DNA of 27,993 nt from Miltoncostaea sp036826475 (GCA_036826475.1 DAISWG010000050.1:1-27993), one strand, 5' to 3'; counted from the first letter of the stretch, positions 8,749 through 16,681 are shown. Notes: a model not told the origin generated them from the letters alone. Numbers and translations: made by a program.

Positions 8749-10146
8749 ATGCGCCGACCCCGTCTCACCCCCCTCCGGGCGGCCGCCGCCGCGACCCTCG
8801 CCGCCCTCCTCCTGCCGGCCTCGGCCCTCGCCCTCGCGGGCGGCGGCAGCGGCGGCTTCAGCGGCGGCGGAGGCGGAGGCGGAGGAGGCGGCTTCAGCGG
8901 CGGCGGCGGGGGCGGGTTCGGCGGCGGGGGCGGCGCGACCGCCAGCCCCGGCGTGTCCATCTTCATCCTCGCGATCCTGCTGATCATCATCATCGCGTCG
9001 GTGCTGTCGTCCCGGCGCAAGGCGATCGACGGCACGTGGACCAAGGCGGGCGCCCGCAAGCGCGACGCCGAGACCGCGGAGGCCCGCGAGCGGCGGGCGA
9101 AGGAGGTCACCGCGGCGGCGTTCGTCGCCGCCGGGGACGACCCCGACTTCGCGCGGGAGGTGGTCGTGCCGCAGGCCGAGCAGCTCTTCCGCGACATCCA
9201 GACGGCCTGGGACGACCGCGACATCCCCGCCCTCGAGCGCATGGTCAGCCCGGAGCTGATGGTGGAGTGGCGGCGCAGGCTCGACGACTTCGCGGCGAAG
9301 GGCTGGCACAACCGGGTCGTCGTGCGGGAGAACTCCGCGGAGTACGTGGGCATGACGAACCTGCCCGTCGAGGAGGACGACCGCGTGGTGGTCCGGGTGT
9401 CCGCCGTCTGCGACGACTGGGTGGTCGACCGGAACGGCACCCGGATGCACCACACGGGCAACGAGTCCAGCGAGACGTGGGTCCGGGAGTACTGGACGCT
9501 GGTGATGCGCGACGGCCGCTGGACGCTCGGCTCGATCGAGCAGGACCGCGAGGGCGAGCACCAGCTCACCGCCCCGCTCATCACCGAGCGCGGCGACGAC
9601 GTGGCCGGCATGCGCGACGAGACGGTGGTGGAGCAGGCGGTGGCCGACCGCGCCGGCGGCGACCTGGCGGCCCTGACGCCGCTCGACTTCCCGGACGACG
9701 CCGCCGCCGCGGCGCGCGAGATGGCGCTGGTCGACCAGCGCTTCGAGCCGGATGTGATCGAGGTGGCGGTGCGCCGCGCCGTCGCGGCCTGGGCGGAGGC
9801 GATCGACGGCGAGGACGACGCGCTGCTGGCCATCTCCGACCCGGTGGTGGTCAACGAGCTGCTGTACCACGGCGACACCAGCGGCCGCACCCGGGTCGTG
9901 GTCCGTGGCCCGGACCTGAAGGCCCTGCACGTCCTGGGGCTCGACACGCGGGCCACGCCGCCCCGGGTGGCCGTCTCGGCCGACGTGGAGGGCGCCCGCT
10001 ACATCGAGGACCGCGACACCACCACGGTGATCCAGGGCGACCCGAGGCGGCGCCAGCGCTTCACGCTGCGGCTCGACCTGGCGCTGGGCGACGACCCGCG
10101 GAACCCGTGGCGCCTGGTGGCGCCGCAGGGGGTGCCCGGGGCGTAG
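8749..10146 (+). CDS. Gly-rich membrane protein with Tim44-like domains
   Basis: A 465-aa protein. Residues 1-30 form a signal sequence or first membrane segment. Residues 31-63 are a Gly/Ser/Phe tract (GGGSGGFSGGG repeats), followed by a hydrophobic segment at about 68-87 and a charged Arg/Ala-rich helix. Residues about 120-265 match a Tim44-like domain (AEQLFRDIQTAWDDRDIPALERMVSPEL). A second region, about 315-460, has similar strand and helix order (VRRAVAAWAEAIDGEDDALLAISDP) and may be another NTF2/Tim44-type fold. Bacterial proteins with this Gly-rich, TM, Tim44 architecture are common but have no agreed function. The upstream TAACCT box predicts a leaderless transcript. The DUF2630 gene follows 34 bp downstream. 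Confidence 0.85.
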   Translation: MRRPRLTPLRAAAAATLAALLLPASALALAGGGSGGFSGGGGGGGGGGFSGGGGGGFGGGGGATASPGVSIFILAILLIIIIASVLSSRRKAIDGTWTKAGARKRDAETAEARERRAKEVTAAAFVAAGDDPDFAREVVVPQAEQLFRDIQTAWDDRDIPALERMVSPELMVEWRRRLDDFAAKGWHNRVVVRENSAEYVGMTNLPVEEDDRVVVRVSAVCDDWVVDRNGTRMHHTGNESSETWVREYWTLVMRDGRWTLGSIEQDREGEHQLTAPLITERGDDVAGMRDETVVEQAVADRAGGDLAALTPLDFPDDAAAAAREMALVDQRFEPDVIEVAVRRAVAAWAEAIDGEDDALLAISDPVVVNELLYHGDTSGRTRVVVRGPDLKALHVLGLDTRATPPRVAVSADVEGARYIEDRDTTTVIQGDPRRRQRFTLRLDLALGDDPRNPWRLVAPQGVPGA

Positions 10147-10180
10147 GTTCCCGGTGCGGCGGCGAGCGAGAGGACGGACG

Positions 10181-10414
10181 ATGGACGATGCGACGGTGAG
10201 CGACCACATCGAGGCGCTGGTCGCGGAGGAGCACCGGCTGCTGGAGGACGACCCCGGCACGCCGGATCACCGCGCGCGGCTGGAGGCGGTGCGGGTGGAG
10301 CTGGACCGCTACTGGGACCTGCTGCGCCAGCGGCGCGGCCACGAGGAGTTCGGCCTCGACCCCGGGAACACCAGCCTGCGCGACGCCGACACGGTCGAGG
10401 GGTACGAGAACTAG
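10181..10414 (+). CDS. DUF2630 family protein
   Basis: A 77-aa acidic and basic helical protein with the family's features: an N-terminal DHIEALVAEEHRL helix, ELDRYWDLLRQRR in the middle, and a DADTVEGYEN tail. The ATG at 10181 is preferred over an upstream GTG in frame because GAGAGGA lies 6 nt upstream and the family begins with MDD. Function is unknown. It probably shares a transcript with the Tim44-like gene, and it converges on the mutase gene with a 19-bp gap. Confidence 0.88.
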   Translation: MDDATVSDHIEALVAEEHRLLEDDPGTPDHRARLEAVRVELDRYWDLLRQRRGHEEFGLDPGNTSLRDADTVEGYEN

Positions 10415-10426
10415 CCGCCCGGCGGC
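10414..10426. terminator. Possible small bidirectional hairpin
   Basis: GCCGCC and GGCGGC are separated by a single C just after the DUF2630 stop and before the convergent mutase stop. It can fold as a 5-bp GC stem with a 3-nt loop. No T-tract is seen on either strand, so intrinsic termination is uncertain. Confidence 0.25.
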
Positions 10427-10433
10427 GTGACGC

Positions 10434-12002
10434 CTACCAGCGGCCCGGGTCGCGGTAGGCGCCGAAGCACTCGCGCAGCACGTCGCACAGCTCGCCGATG
10501 GTCGCGTCGGCCTGCGCCGCGGCCACCAGGTGGGGCATCACGTTCTCGTCGCCCGCGCAGGCGGTGCGCAGGCGGTCGAGGGCGCTGCGGTGGGCGGCCG
10601 CGTCGCGCTCGGCGCGCAGGCGCCGCACGCGGGCGACCTGGCGCTGCGCCACCGACGGGTCGGGGCGGTGGATGGGGGGGTCGTCCTCCCGCCCGCCCAC
10701 ATGGGCGTTGACGCCCACGATCAGGCGCTCCCCGCGTTCCAGCTCGCGCTGGTAGGCGTAGGCCGCGTCGGCGATCTCCTGCTGCGGGTGGCCCGCCTCC
10801 ACCGCCGCCACCATCCCGCCCAGGTCGTCGATGCGGGAGATCTCCGCCATCGCCTCCGCCTCGATCGCGTCGGTGAGCGCCTCGACGTACCAGGACCCGC
10901 CGAGCGGGTCGGCGACGGACGCGACCCCCGTCTCCTCCGCGATCATCTGCTGCGTCCGCAGGGCCAGCGTCGCCGACTCCTCGGTGGGGATCGACAGGGT
11001 CTCGTCGTACGCGTTGGTGTGCAGGCTCTGGGTGCCCGCCATGACGGCGCCGAGCGCCTCGATGGCCACCCGCGCCAGGTTCAGCAGCGGCTGCTGGGCC
11101 GTGAGCGACACCCCCGACGTCTGCACGTGGGTGCGCAGCTGCCACGACCGCGGGTCGCGCGCGCCCACCCGGTCGCGCATCAGCGTGGCCCACATGCGGC
11201 GCGCGGCGCGGATCTTCGCGACCTCCTCGAACAGGTCGCTGTGGAAGTTGAAGAAGAACGAGAAGCGCGGCAGGAAGCGGTCGGGGTCGACGCCGCGCGC
11301 CGCGACCTCCTCCACGTACGCCAGGCCATCGGCGAGGGTGAACGCGAGCTCCTGGGCGGCCGTCGCCCCCGCCTCGCGGATGTGGTATCCGCTCACGGAG
11401 ACCGGGTGCCAGAGGGGCATCTCGTCGGTGCAGAAGGCGATCAGGTCGCCGATCAGGCGCATCGCCGGCCGCTCCGGCACCACCCACTCCTTCTGCGCGA
11501 TGAACTCCTTGAGGATGTCGGCCTGGAGGGTCCCGCGCAGCGCGTGCCGCGGGACGCCGGCGCGCTCGGCGGCCACCACGAACAGCGCCAGCGCGACCGG
11601 CGCCGGGCCGGAGATCGTCATCGACGTCGACACCGCGCCCAGGTCGATGCCGTCGAACAGGCGCGCCATGTCCGCCGCCGAGGCCACCGACACCCCCTCG
11701 CCGCCGACCTCCCCCTCCGACAGCGGATGGTCCGGGTCGTAGCCCATCAGCGTGGGCATGTCGAAGGCCGTGGAGAGCCCCGTCTGCCCCTCCTCCAGCA
11801 GGTGGCGGAAACGGGCGTTGGTGTCCTCCGGCGCCCCGAACCCGGCGAACATGCGCATCGTCCAGCGCCGCGTCCGGTACATCTCGGGGTGGAGCCCCCG
11901 GGTGTACGGGAACTCGCCCGGCGGCGGGGCGGGGAGGCCGCCCGGCGGGCCGTACACGGCGTCGATGGGCATGCCGGACATGGTGCGGTCGTTGACGCTC
12001 AT
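10434..12002 (-). CDS. B12-dependent acyl-CoA mutase large subunit, isobutyryl-CoA-mutase-like
   Basis: A 522-aa TIM-barrel catalytic subunit of the methylmalonyl-CoA mutase superfamily, without the C-terminal B12-binding domain, so it needs a separate small subunit. Family motifs are present: GLHPEMYRTRRWTMR, GQTGLSTAFDMPT, SGYHIREAGAT (His207) and GTQSLHTNAYDE. Two specificity positions can be read by spacing: Phe52 and Gln170 fall where methylmalonyl-CoA mutase has Tyr89 and Arg207, and where isobutyryl-CoA mutase has Phe80 and Gln198 (118 residues apart in all three). This favours isobutyryl/n-butyryl-CoA-type isomerisation over methylmalonyl-CoA. No small subunit or MeaB-type chaperone gene is in the window. 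The ATG at 12002 has only a weak AGG ribosome site. It is divergent from the FAD oxidase gene across 78 bp. Confidence 0.9.
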   Translation of the reverse strand: MSVNDRTMSGMPIDAVYGPPGGLPAPPPGEFPYTRGLHPEMYRTRRWTMRMFAGFGAPEDTNARFRHLLEEGQTGLSTAFDMPTLMGYDPDHPLSEGEVGGEGVSVASAADMARLFDGIDLGAVSTSMTISGPAPVALALFVVAAERAGVPRHALRGTLQADILKEFIAQKEWVVPERPAMRLIGDLIAFCTDEMPLWHPVSVSGYHIREAGATAAQELAFTLADGLAYVEEVAARGVDPDRFLPRFSFFFNFHSDLFEEVAKIRAARRMWATLMRDRVGARDPRSWQLRTHVQTSGVSLTAQQPLLNLARVAIEALGAVMAGTQSLHTNAYDETLSIPTEESATLALRTQQMIAEETGVASVADPLGGSWYVEALTDAIEAEAMAEISRIDDLGGMVAAVEAGHPQQEIADAAYAYQRELERGERLIVGVNAHVGGREDDPPIHRPDPSVAQRQVARVRRLRAERDAAAHRSALDRLRTACAGDENVMPHLVAAAQADATIGELCDVLRECFGAYRDPGRW

Positions 12003-12080
12003 GGATGACCTGGGGTCTTGCGGGCCGGGCGCACGATGTTCGACCATCCGGCGCGGCCCCACAACCCAGGGAGACGAGCG

Positions 12081-13583
12081 ATGACCGACGGCGACGCCCA
12101 CGACGCCCGCATCACCCGCGCGACGCTGCTGCGCCGCGGCGCGGGACTGGCAGCCGGCGCGACCGTCCTCGGTACAGCCGGCCGGCTGGGCGCCGCGCCG
12201 AGGGCGCCGCTGTCGGAGCTCGCCGCGCAGACCTCCGGCGCGCTGCTGCGCCCCGGCAGCCCGGGCTACACGAACGCCCGGCGCGTGGTGAACGCGCGCT
12301 ACGACTCGGCGCGCCCCATCGCGGTGCTGATGGCGAAGAACGCCGCCGACGTCCGGGCGGCGGTGAAGTGGGCGGCGCGCCACGACGTGAAGATGGTCGC
12401 CCGGTCCGGGGGCCACAGCTATGCCGGCTACTCGACGGCGAACGGCGGGCTGGTGGTGGACCTCTCCAACCTGAACGGGATCTCCGTGTCGGCCGACCGC
12501 AGGACGGTGCAGGTCGGGGCGGGCACGCGCCTCATCGACATGTACACGGCCCTGGCGAGGCGGGGGCTGACCGTTCCCGGAGGGTCGTGCCCCACCGTCG
12601 GCGTCGGCGGCCTGGCGCTCGGCGGCGGGATCGGCCTGGCGGCCCGGTCGCTCGGGGCGACGTGCGACAACATCGCCGGGCTCACGGTCGTGACCGCCGA
12701 CGGGCGGGCCCGCCAGTGCGACCGCAACCACGACGGCGACCTCTACTGGGCGTCGCGCGGCGGCGGCGGCGGCAACTTCGGCGTGGCCACCGGCTTCACG
12801 TTCACCACCCACCGCGTGTCGTCGGCGTCGTACTTCTTCGCGACCTTCCCGTGGAGCCGCGCCGCCGAGATCGTCCGGGAGTGGCAGGCGTGGGCACCCG
12901 AGGCCCCCGACGCCCTGTATTCGATCTGCTCGCTCGGGACCGGCTCCTCGGGCCCGGTGATCACCGCGTTCGGGCAGTGGATGGGCGACCAGGCGGGGCT
13001 GCGGCGGGCGTTGCGCCCGTTCACGTCGGCCGTGGCGCCGAGCAGCCTGGACGTCGGCACCTCCAGCTACATGGACCTGATGCTGCGGTGGGCCGGCTGC
13101 CTGGACGAGTCGCCCGCCGAGTGCAAGCGGCCGCCGAGCCAGCTGTTCGCCGCCGGCTCGGGCTACGCGCGCGGGCCGCTGTCGTCGGCGGGCGCCCGCG
13201 CGATCGTGTCGGCCGTCCTGCGCCGCCAGCAGGACGCCGCGCACGGCACGGGCTTCATCCTGCTGGACTCGTACGGCGGGGCGATCAACCGGATACCCGC
13301 CGACGCCACCGCCTTCGTGCACCGCGACGCGCGCTTCTCGATGCAGATCGGGGCGTACTGGACCGACCCGGCCGACGCGTCCCGCGGGGTGGCCTGGGTG
13401 AAGTCGGCCCGGACGTCGATCCGCCCGTTCATCTCCGGGCAGGCGTACCAGAACTACATCGACCCGACCCTGAAGGACTGGCCGACGGCCTACTACGGCA
13501 CCAACCTGGCGCGCCTGAAGGACGTGAAGGCCAAGTACGACCCGGACGAGGTCTTCCGCTTTCCGCAGGGCATCCGGGCGTGA
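12081..13583 (+). CDS. Secreted BBE-family FAD-dependent oxidase (bicovalent flavin)
   Basis: A 500-aa oxidase of the berberine-bridge-enzyme/glucooligosaccharide-oxidase family. The N-terminus has a Tat-like signal (LLRRGAGLAAGATVLG, residues 16-31). The FAD domain carries both covalent flavin attachment sites: His112 in SGGHSYAGYS and Cys170 in GGSCPTVGVGG, 58 residues apart, with GGGIG after. The C-terminal BBE segment is present (YYGTNLARLKDVKAKYDP). The ATG at 12081 is chosen for the AGGGAGA ribosome site 6 nt upstream and because the signal follows. The stop overlaps the methyltransferase start (GTGA), suggesting a joint role. The substrate, sugar or secondary metabolite, cannot be told from sequence. 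Confidence 0.92.
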   Translation: MTDGDAHDARITRATLLRRGAGLAAGATVLGTAGRLGAAPRAPLSELAAQTSGALLRPGSPGYTNARRVVNARYDSARPIAVLMAKNAADVRAAVKWAARHDVKMVARSGGHSYAGYSTANGGLVVDLSNLNGISVSADRRTVQVGAGTRLIDMYTALARRGLTVPGGSCPTVGVGGLALGGGIGLAARSLGATCDNIAGLTVVTADGRARQCDRNHDGDLYWASRGGGGGNFGVATGFTFTTHRVSSASYFFATFPWSRAAEIVREWQAWAPEAPDALYSICSLGTGSSGPVITAFGQWMGDQAGLRRALRPFTSAVAPSSLDVGTSSYMDLMLRWAGCLDESPAECKRPPSQLFAAGSGYARGPLSSAGARAIVSAVLRRQQDAAHGTGFILLDSYGGAINRIPADATAFVHRDARFSMQIGAYWTDPADASRGVAWVKSARTSIRPFISGQAYQNYIDPTLKDWPTAYYGTNLARLKDVKAKYDPDEVFRFPQGIRA

Positions 13584-14284
13584 GCCCCGGCTGGGCGGAC
13601 GGGCAGGACGCCTACGGGGCGCTCCTGCTCGACGCCCTGGAGGGCCGCGACGCGTACGAGGTCATCGAGCGCGACGACGGCACCGTCTGGGCCGGGACGC
13701 CGGACGAGTACTTCGCGCCGCACCGCCGGTGGCCGGCGGCGGAGCGCAGCGCCCTGCGCGCGGCGCGGGGGCGGGTGCTCGACATCGGCTGCGGCGCCGG
13801 TCGCGTGAGCCTGCACCTGCAAGGGCGGGGGCTGGAGGTGGTGGCCATCGACGCGTCGCCCGGCGCGGTGGAGGTCGCCCGGCGGCGCGGCGTCCGCGAC
13901 GCCCGCCTGCTGGACCTGGCCGACGTGGGTCCGGAGCTGGGCGACTTCGACACGATCCTGCTGCTGCGCAACAACTTCGGCCTGACCGGGCCGCGGCGCG
14001 CGCCGGCGGTGCTGCGGCGGCTCGCGCGGGTGGCGCGCCCCGGGGCGGTGCTCGTCACCGACAGCGTCGACCCGCGCCGCGAGGAGCGGGAGGACCTGCG
14101 GAGCGACGGCCCGTCGGCGGTGCGCATCCGGGTGCGCTGGGGCGCACGGGCCACGCCGTGGTTCACCTATCTGATGCTGCCGCCGCACGAGATGGAGGCG
14201 GCCGCCGCCCACGGCGGGTGGCGCGTGCGGCGACTCGTCAGGGACGAGTTGCGGCGCTACGCCGTCGTGCTGGAGCGCGCCTAG
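13580..14284 (+). CDS. Class I SAM-dependent methyltransferase
   Basis: A 234-aa Rossmann-fold methyltransferase. Motif I, VLDIGCGAGR, is at 66-75; the acidic residue binding the SAM ribose is Asp91 in VVAIDASPGAV; and a later LLLRNNFGL strand fits motif IV. The start is GTG at 13580, overlapping the oxidase stop by GTGA, so translation is probably coupled. The protein has no signal peptide, so it acts in the cytoplasm while its partner appears exported. Its stop and the stop of the convergent glycoside hydrolase gene share the palindrome CTAG. The substrate is unknown. Confidence 0.88.
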   Translation: MSPGWADGQDAYGALLLDALEGRDAYEVIERDDGTVWAGTPDEYFAPHRRWPAAERSALRAARGRVLDIGCGAGRVSLHLQGRGLEVVAIDASPGAVEVARRRGVRDARLLDLADVGPELGDFDTILLLRNNFGLTGPRRAPAVLRRLARVARPGAVLVTDSVDPRREEREDLRSDGPSAVRIRVRWGARATPWFTYLMLPPHEMEAAAAHGGWRVRRLVRDELRRYAVVLERA

Positions 14285-15441
14285 CGGGCGAGGGTGGCGC
14301 GGAGGTTGCCCGGGATGGGCTTCTTCGCGACCGCCACGAACGCGTTGTAGCTGGGCTTCTTGACGCCGGCCTCGGTGAGCAGACCGCCCGGCCAGTTGAC
14401 GTTGTCCTGGAGGTTGAACCAGACCACCGCCGCGACGCGCGGGCCCTTCACGTCCTTCAGTCCGAAGATCTGCTTCAGGTACAGCTTCTGTTGCGCGAAG
14501 GTGACCTTGGTCTTGCGGAAGCTGGTCGAGGCGGTCGTGTACCCGGCCTCGGTGATGTAGAGCTTCATGCCCTTCTTCTTCTTGTCCAGCGTCGCGAAGA
14601 TGTCCGGCAGGCTCTTCCAGGTGGGGAACGCCTTGTCGTAGCTCTTCGTGCTGAACAGCGGCCCCCGCGAGGGGTAGATGTGCTGCGAGTAGGCGTCGAA
14701 CCTGACGCTCTTGTTGTTCACAAGCGCGTTGAGCCACCGGCGGGCGCTGACGTTGCCGTTGCCCTCCGAGCTGCGCGGGCCACCCACGCCGGCGATGACG
14801 ATCGCCCGGGGGTTCGCCTTCTTGATCGTCGGGTACGCGGCCTTGACCAGGCCGGCGTAGCCGCCCGGGGTGCTGCGCCCGTTGACGCTGAAGAACGCCT
14901 TCAGGTTCGGCTCGTTCCAGATCTCGTAGTGGCGCGCCCGCGGCAGCGGGGCCAGGCCGCCGGTCGGCGTGAACGTGCCGCTGTACCGGGTGGCGACCGC
15001 CTGCATGAAGGCCGCGAACGCCGCGGGCTTCGGCGCGTTCGGGTTGTACTGGGTGGTCGGGTGCGGGATGTTCGTCCCCGCGACCGCCCAGTTGGGCGTG
15101 CTGTAGGTGCTCACGATCGGCGTGATGCCGGCCTGCGCCAGGCCCGTGAAGATGGCGTCGAGCCGGCTCCAGTCGTAGGCCGGGTCGTTCGGGTCGGTGG
15201 GGTTGGCGGGCGGGTTCGGCGCCACCAGCGACCACAGGATGTCGATCCGCGTGACCTTCGCCTTGGTCTGCTTGACCATGTCGATCCGGGTGGGGATCGA
15301 GGTCAGCGGCGCGGTGGTCAGGACGTCGTCCTGGATGGCGGCCACGCCGGCCACCCCGGTCGCGGGCACCGCGAGCGCGCCGACCGCCGTCGCCGCCGCC
15401 AGCGTGCCCAGCGTGCGCCGGCGGATGGTCTGGGAGCTCAA
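14281..15441 (-). CDS. Secreted clan-A glycoside hydrolase
   Basis: A 386-aa exported TIM-barrel hydrolase. Residues 1-32 form a Tat-like signal (IRRRTLGTLAAATAVG). The barrel shows the two clan-A catalytic glutamates: acid/base Glu177 in EIWNEPN and nucleophile Glu298 in LYITEAGY. Family-level placement (GH5/GH39-like) is uncertain. The start codon is TTG at 15441, supported by the strong GAGGAGGA site 5 nt upstream and by the signal peptide that begins right there; there is no nearby ATG or GTG alternative in frame. The C-terminal part is richer in Lys (DKKKKGMK) than neighbouring proteins. The gene converges on the methyltransferase with stops sharing CTAG at 14281-14284. Confidence 0.87.
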   Translation of the reverse strand: MSSQTIRRRTLGTLAAATAVGALAVPATGVAGVAAIQDDVLTTAPLTSIPTRIDMVKQTKAKVTRIDILWSLVAPNPPANPTDPNDPAYDWSRLDAIFTGLAQAGITPIVSTYSTPNWAVAGTNIPHPTTQYNPNAPKPAAFAAFMQAVATRYSGTFTPTGGLAPLPRARHYEIWNEPNLKAFFSVNGRSTPGGYAGLVKAAYPTIKKANPRAIVIAGVGGPRSSEGNGNVSARRWLNALVNNKSVRFDAYSQHIYPSRGPLFSTKSYDKAFPTWKSLPDIFATLDKKKKGMKLYITEAGYTTASTSFRKTKVTFAQQKLYLKQIFGLKDVKGPRVAAVVWFNLQDNVNWPGGLLTEAGVKKPSYNAFVAVAKKPIPGNLRATLAR

Positions 15442-15446
15442 GTGGG

Positions 15447-15454
15447 TCCTCCTC
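15447..15454 (-). promoter_or_regulatory. Strong Shine-Dalgarno site deciding a TTG start
   Basis: GAGGAGGA on the minus strand lies 5 nt before the TTG at 15441-15439 and fixes it as the start of the glycoside hydrolase. Confidence 0.7.
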
Positions 15455-15527
15455 GGTTCGGTCAGCGGGCGATGGTAACAGGGGTTCGGCGGACCTCATC
15501 ACCCACCTGAGTGGCCCTCACCGACTC

Positions 15528-15989
15528 CTAACGGCGATCGTCGAAGAACCTTCGCAACAGGCGCAGCGACTCGTCGGCCAGCACTCCGCCCTGGATCTCC
15601 ACCCGGTGCAGCAGGCGCGGGTTGTGGAGGGGGTTGACCACGGTCCCCGCCGCACCCACCTTCTGGTCGGGCGCGCCGTAGACCAGTCGCGCCACCCGCG
15701 CCTGCTGGAGCGCACCGGCGCACATGGGGCACGGCTCGAGCGTCACGTAGAGCACCGTTCCCGGCAGGCGCCAGCCGCCCAGGGCCACCGCCGCGGCGCG
15801 CAGGGCGAGCACCTCGGCGTGGGCGGTCGGGTCGCCGCGCAGCTCCCGCTCGTTGTGGGCGGCCCCGATGATCTCGCCCTCGCGGACCACCACCGCGCCC
15901 ACCGGCACGTCGTCGTGCTCCGCCGCCGCCGCCGCCTCGTGCAGCGCCACCCGCATGAAGTGCTCGTCGCGGGGGAAGGCGCGCGTCAT
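15528..15989 (-). CDS. tadA: tRNA-specific adenosine deaminase TadA
   Basis: A 153-aa cytidine/deoxycytidylate-deaminase-fold enzyme that converts adenosine-34 to inosine in tRNA-Arg(ACG). The zinc and catalytic residues are present: His57 and Glu59 in TAHAEV, and Cys87 and Cys90 in EPCPMC. VPVGAVVV near residue 28 and the C-terminal region with VVNPLHNPRL fit TadA rather than a free-base cytosine deaminase. The ATG at 15989 is preceded by TACGCT 8 nt upstream and no ribosome site, consistent with a leaderless message. It is divergent from the MOSC gene across 38 bp. Confidence 0.93.
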   Translation of the reverse strand: MTRAFPRDEHFMRVALHEAAAAAEHDDVPVGAVVVREGEIIGAAHNERELRGDPTAHAEVLALRAAAVALGGWRLPGTVLYVTLEPCPMCAGALQQARVARLVYGAPDQKVGAAGTVVNPLHNPRLLHRVEIQGGVLADESLRLLRRFFDDRR

Positions 15990-15997
15990 CGGGGCCC

Positions 15998-16003
15998 AGC
16001 GTA
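15998..16003 (-). promoter_or_regulatory. Predicted -10 box for tadA (TACGCT)
   Basis: TACGCT on the minus strand ends 8 nt before the tadA ATG, with no Shine-Dalgarno between. It mirrors the TACGCT box serving the divergent MOSC gene 12 bp away. Confidence 0.5.
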
Positions 16004-16014
16004 TCCGTGCCGGG

Positions 16015-16020
16015 TACGCT
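16015..16020 (+). promoter_or_regulatory. Predicted -10 box for the MOSC gene (TACGCT)
   Basis: TACGCT ends exactly 7 nt before the GTG at 16028 and there is no ribosome-binding site, so the transcript is predicted to be leaderless. This argues against the upstream in-frame GTG at 16007, which lies before the box. Confidence 0.5.
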
Positions 16021-16027
16021 CGGGCGC

Positions 16028-16681
16028 GTGCGGATCGCGTCGGTCAACGTGGGGATGCCAGCGCCCCTGCGTCGCGGGGACGCGAGCGTGCCGAGCGGGA
16101 TCGTCAAGACGCCGGTCGCCGGGCGCGTCCGGGTGGGCCGGACCAACCTCGACGGCGACGGCCAGGCCGACCTCCGCGTCCACGGCGGCCCCGGCAAGGC
16201 CGTCTACGCGTACCCGGCCCGGCACTACGCCGCCTGGGCGCGGGAGCTCGGCCGCGACGACCTCGTGCCCGGCTTCTTCGGCGAGAACCTGACGCTGGAG
16301 GGCGTCGACGAGGACGACGTCCTGATCGGCGACCGCTTCCGCATGGGCACCGCGCTGCTGGAGGTGAGCCAGCCGCGGATCCCCTGCTTCAAGCTGGGGA
16401 TCCGGGTCGGCGACCCGCACTTCCTGAAGCCGTTCCTGCAGAGCGGCCGCAGCGGCTTCTACCTGCGCGTGGTGGAGGAGGGCGAGCTGGCCGCGGGCGA
16501 CGCCGTGGAGCGGGTGTCCCGCGGCGAGGGCGGCCTGAGCGTGCGGGAGGCCGTGCGCCTGTTCGCCGGGGGCGAGGACCCCGGCGCCCTCGCGCGGGCG
16601 GCGGCGGCGCCGGCGCTGGAGGACGGCTGGAGGGTGATGCTGCTCGAGCGCGCCGACGCGCTCAGACGGCGGGCGCGATGA
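16028..16681 (+). CDS. MOSC-domain protein (YiiM-like)
   Basis: A 217-aa cytoplasmic protein with a MOSC domain. It begins RIASVNVGMP, has the DLRVHGGPGKAVYAYPARHY motif at about 48-67, GFFGENLTL at 82-90, and the conserved cysteine Cys120 in SQPRIPCFKLG. A C-terminal 3-alpha-like region follows (about 160-190). Family members bind the molybdenum cofactor and in some cases reduce N-hydroxylated compounds such as 6-N-hydroxylaminopurine. GTG 16028 is chosen over GTG 16007 because the family starts here and the predicted -10 box lies in between. The 3' end overlaps the convergent membrane-protein gene by 20 bp. Confidence 0.9.
   Translation: MRIASVNVGMPAPLRRGDASVPSGIVKTPVAGRVRVGRTNLDGDGQADLRVHGGPGKAVYAYPARHYAAWARELGRDDLVPGFFGENLTLEGVDEDDVLIGDRFRMGTALLEVSQPRIPCFKLGIRVGDPHFLKPFLQSGRSGFYLRVVEEGELAAGDAVERVSRGEGGLSVREAVRLFAGGEDPGALARAAAAPALEDGWRVMLLERADALRRRAR

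Noticed and set aside
8839..8934. Possible tandem DNA repeat or CRISPR-like pattern of GGC/GGA units
   Set aside because: It encodes the Gly/Ser/Phe tract of the Tim44-like protein; there are no spacers.
5399..8983. Plus-strand open frame of about 1190 codons
   Set aside because: It runs antisense through four recognised genes, with Arg/Ala/Gly-rich low-complexity translation typical of shadows.
16007..16027. Upstream GTG as MOSC start
   Set aside because: It lies before the predicted -10 box, and the family begins at the following GTG.
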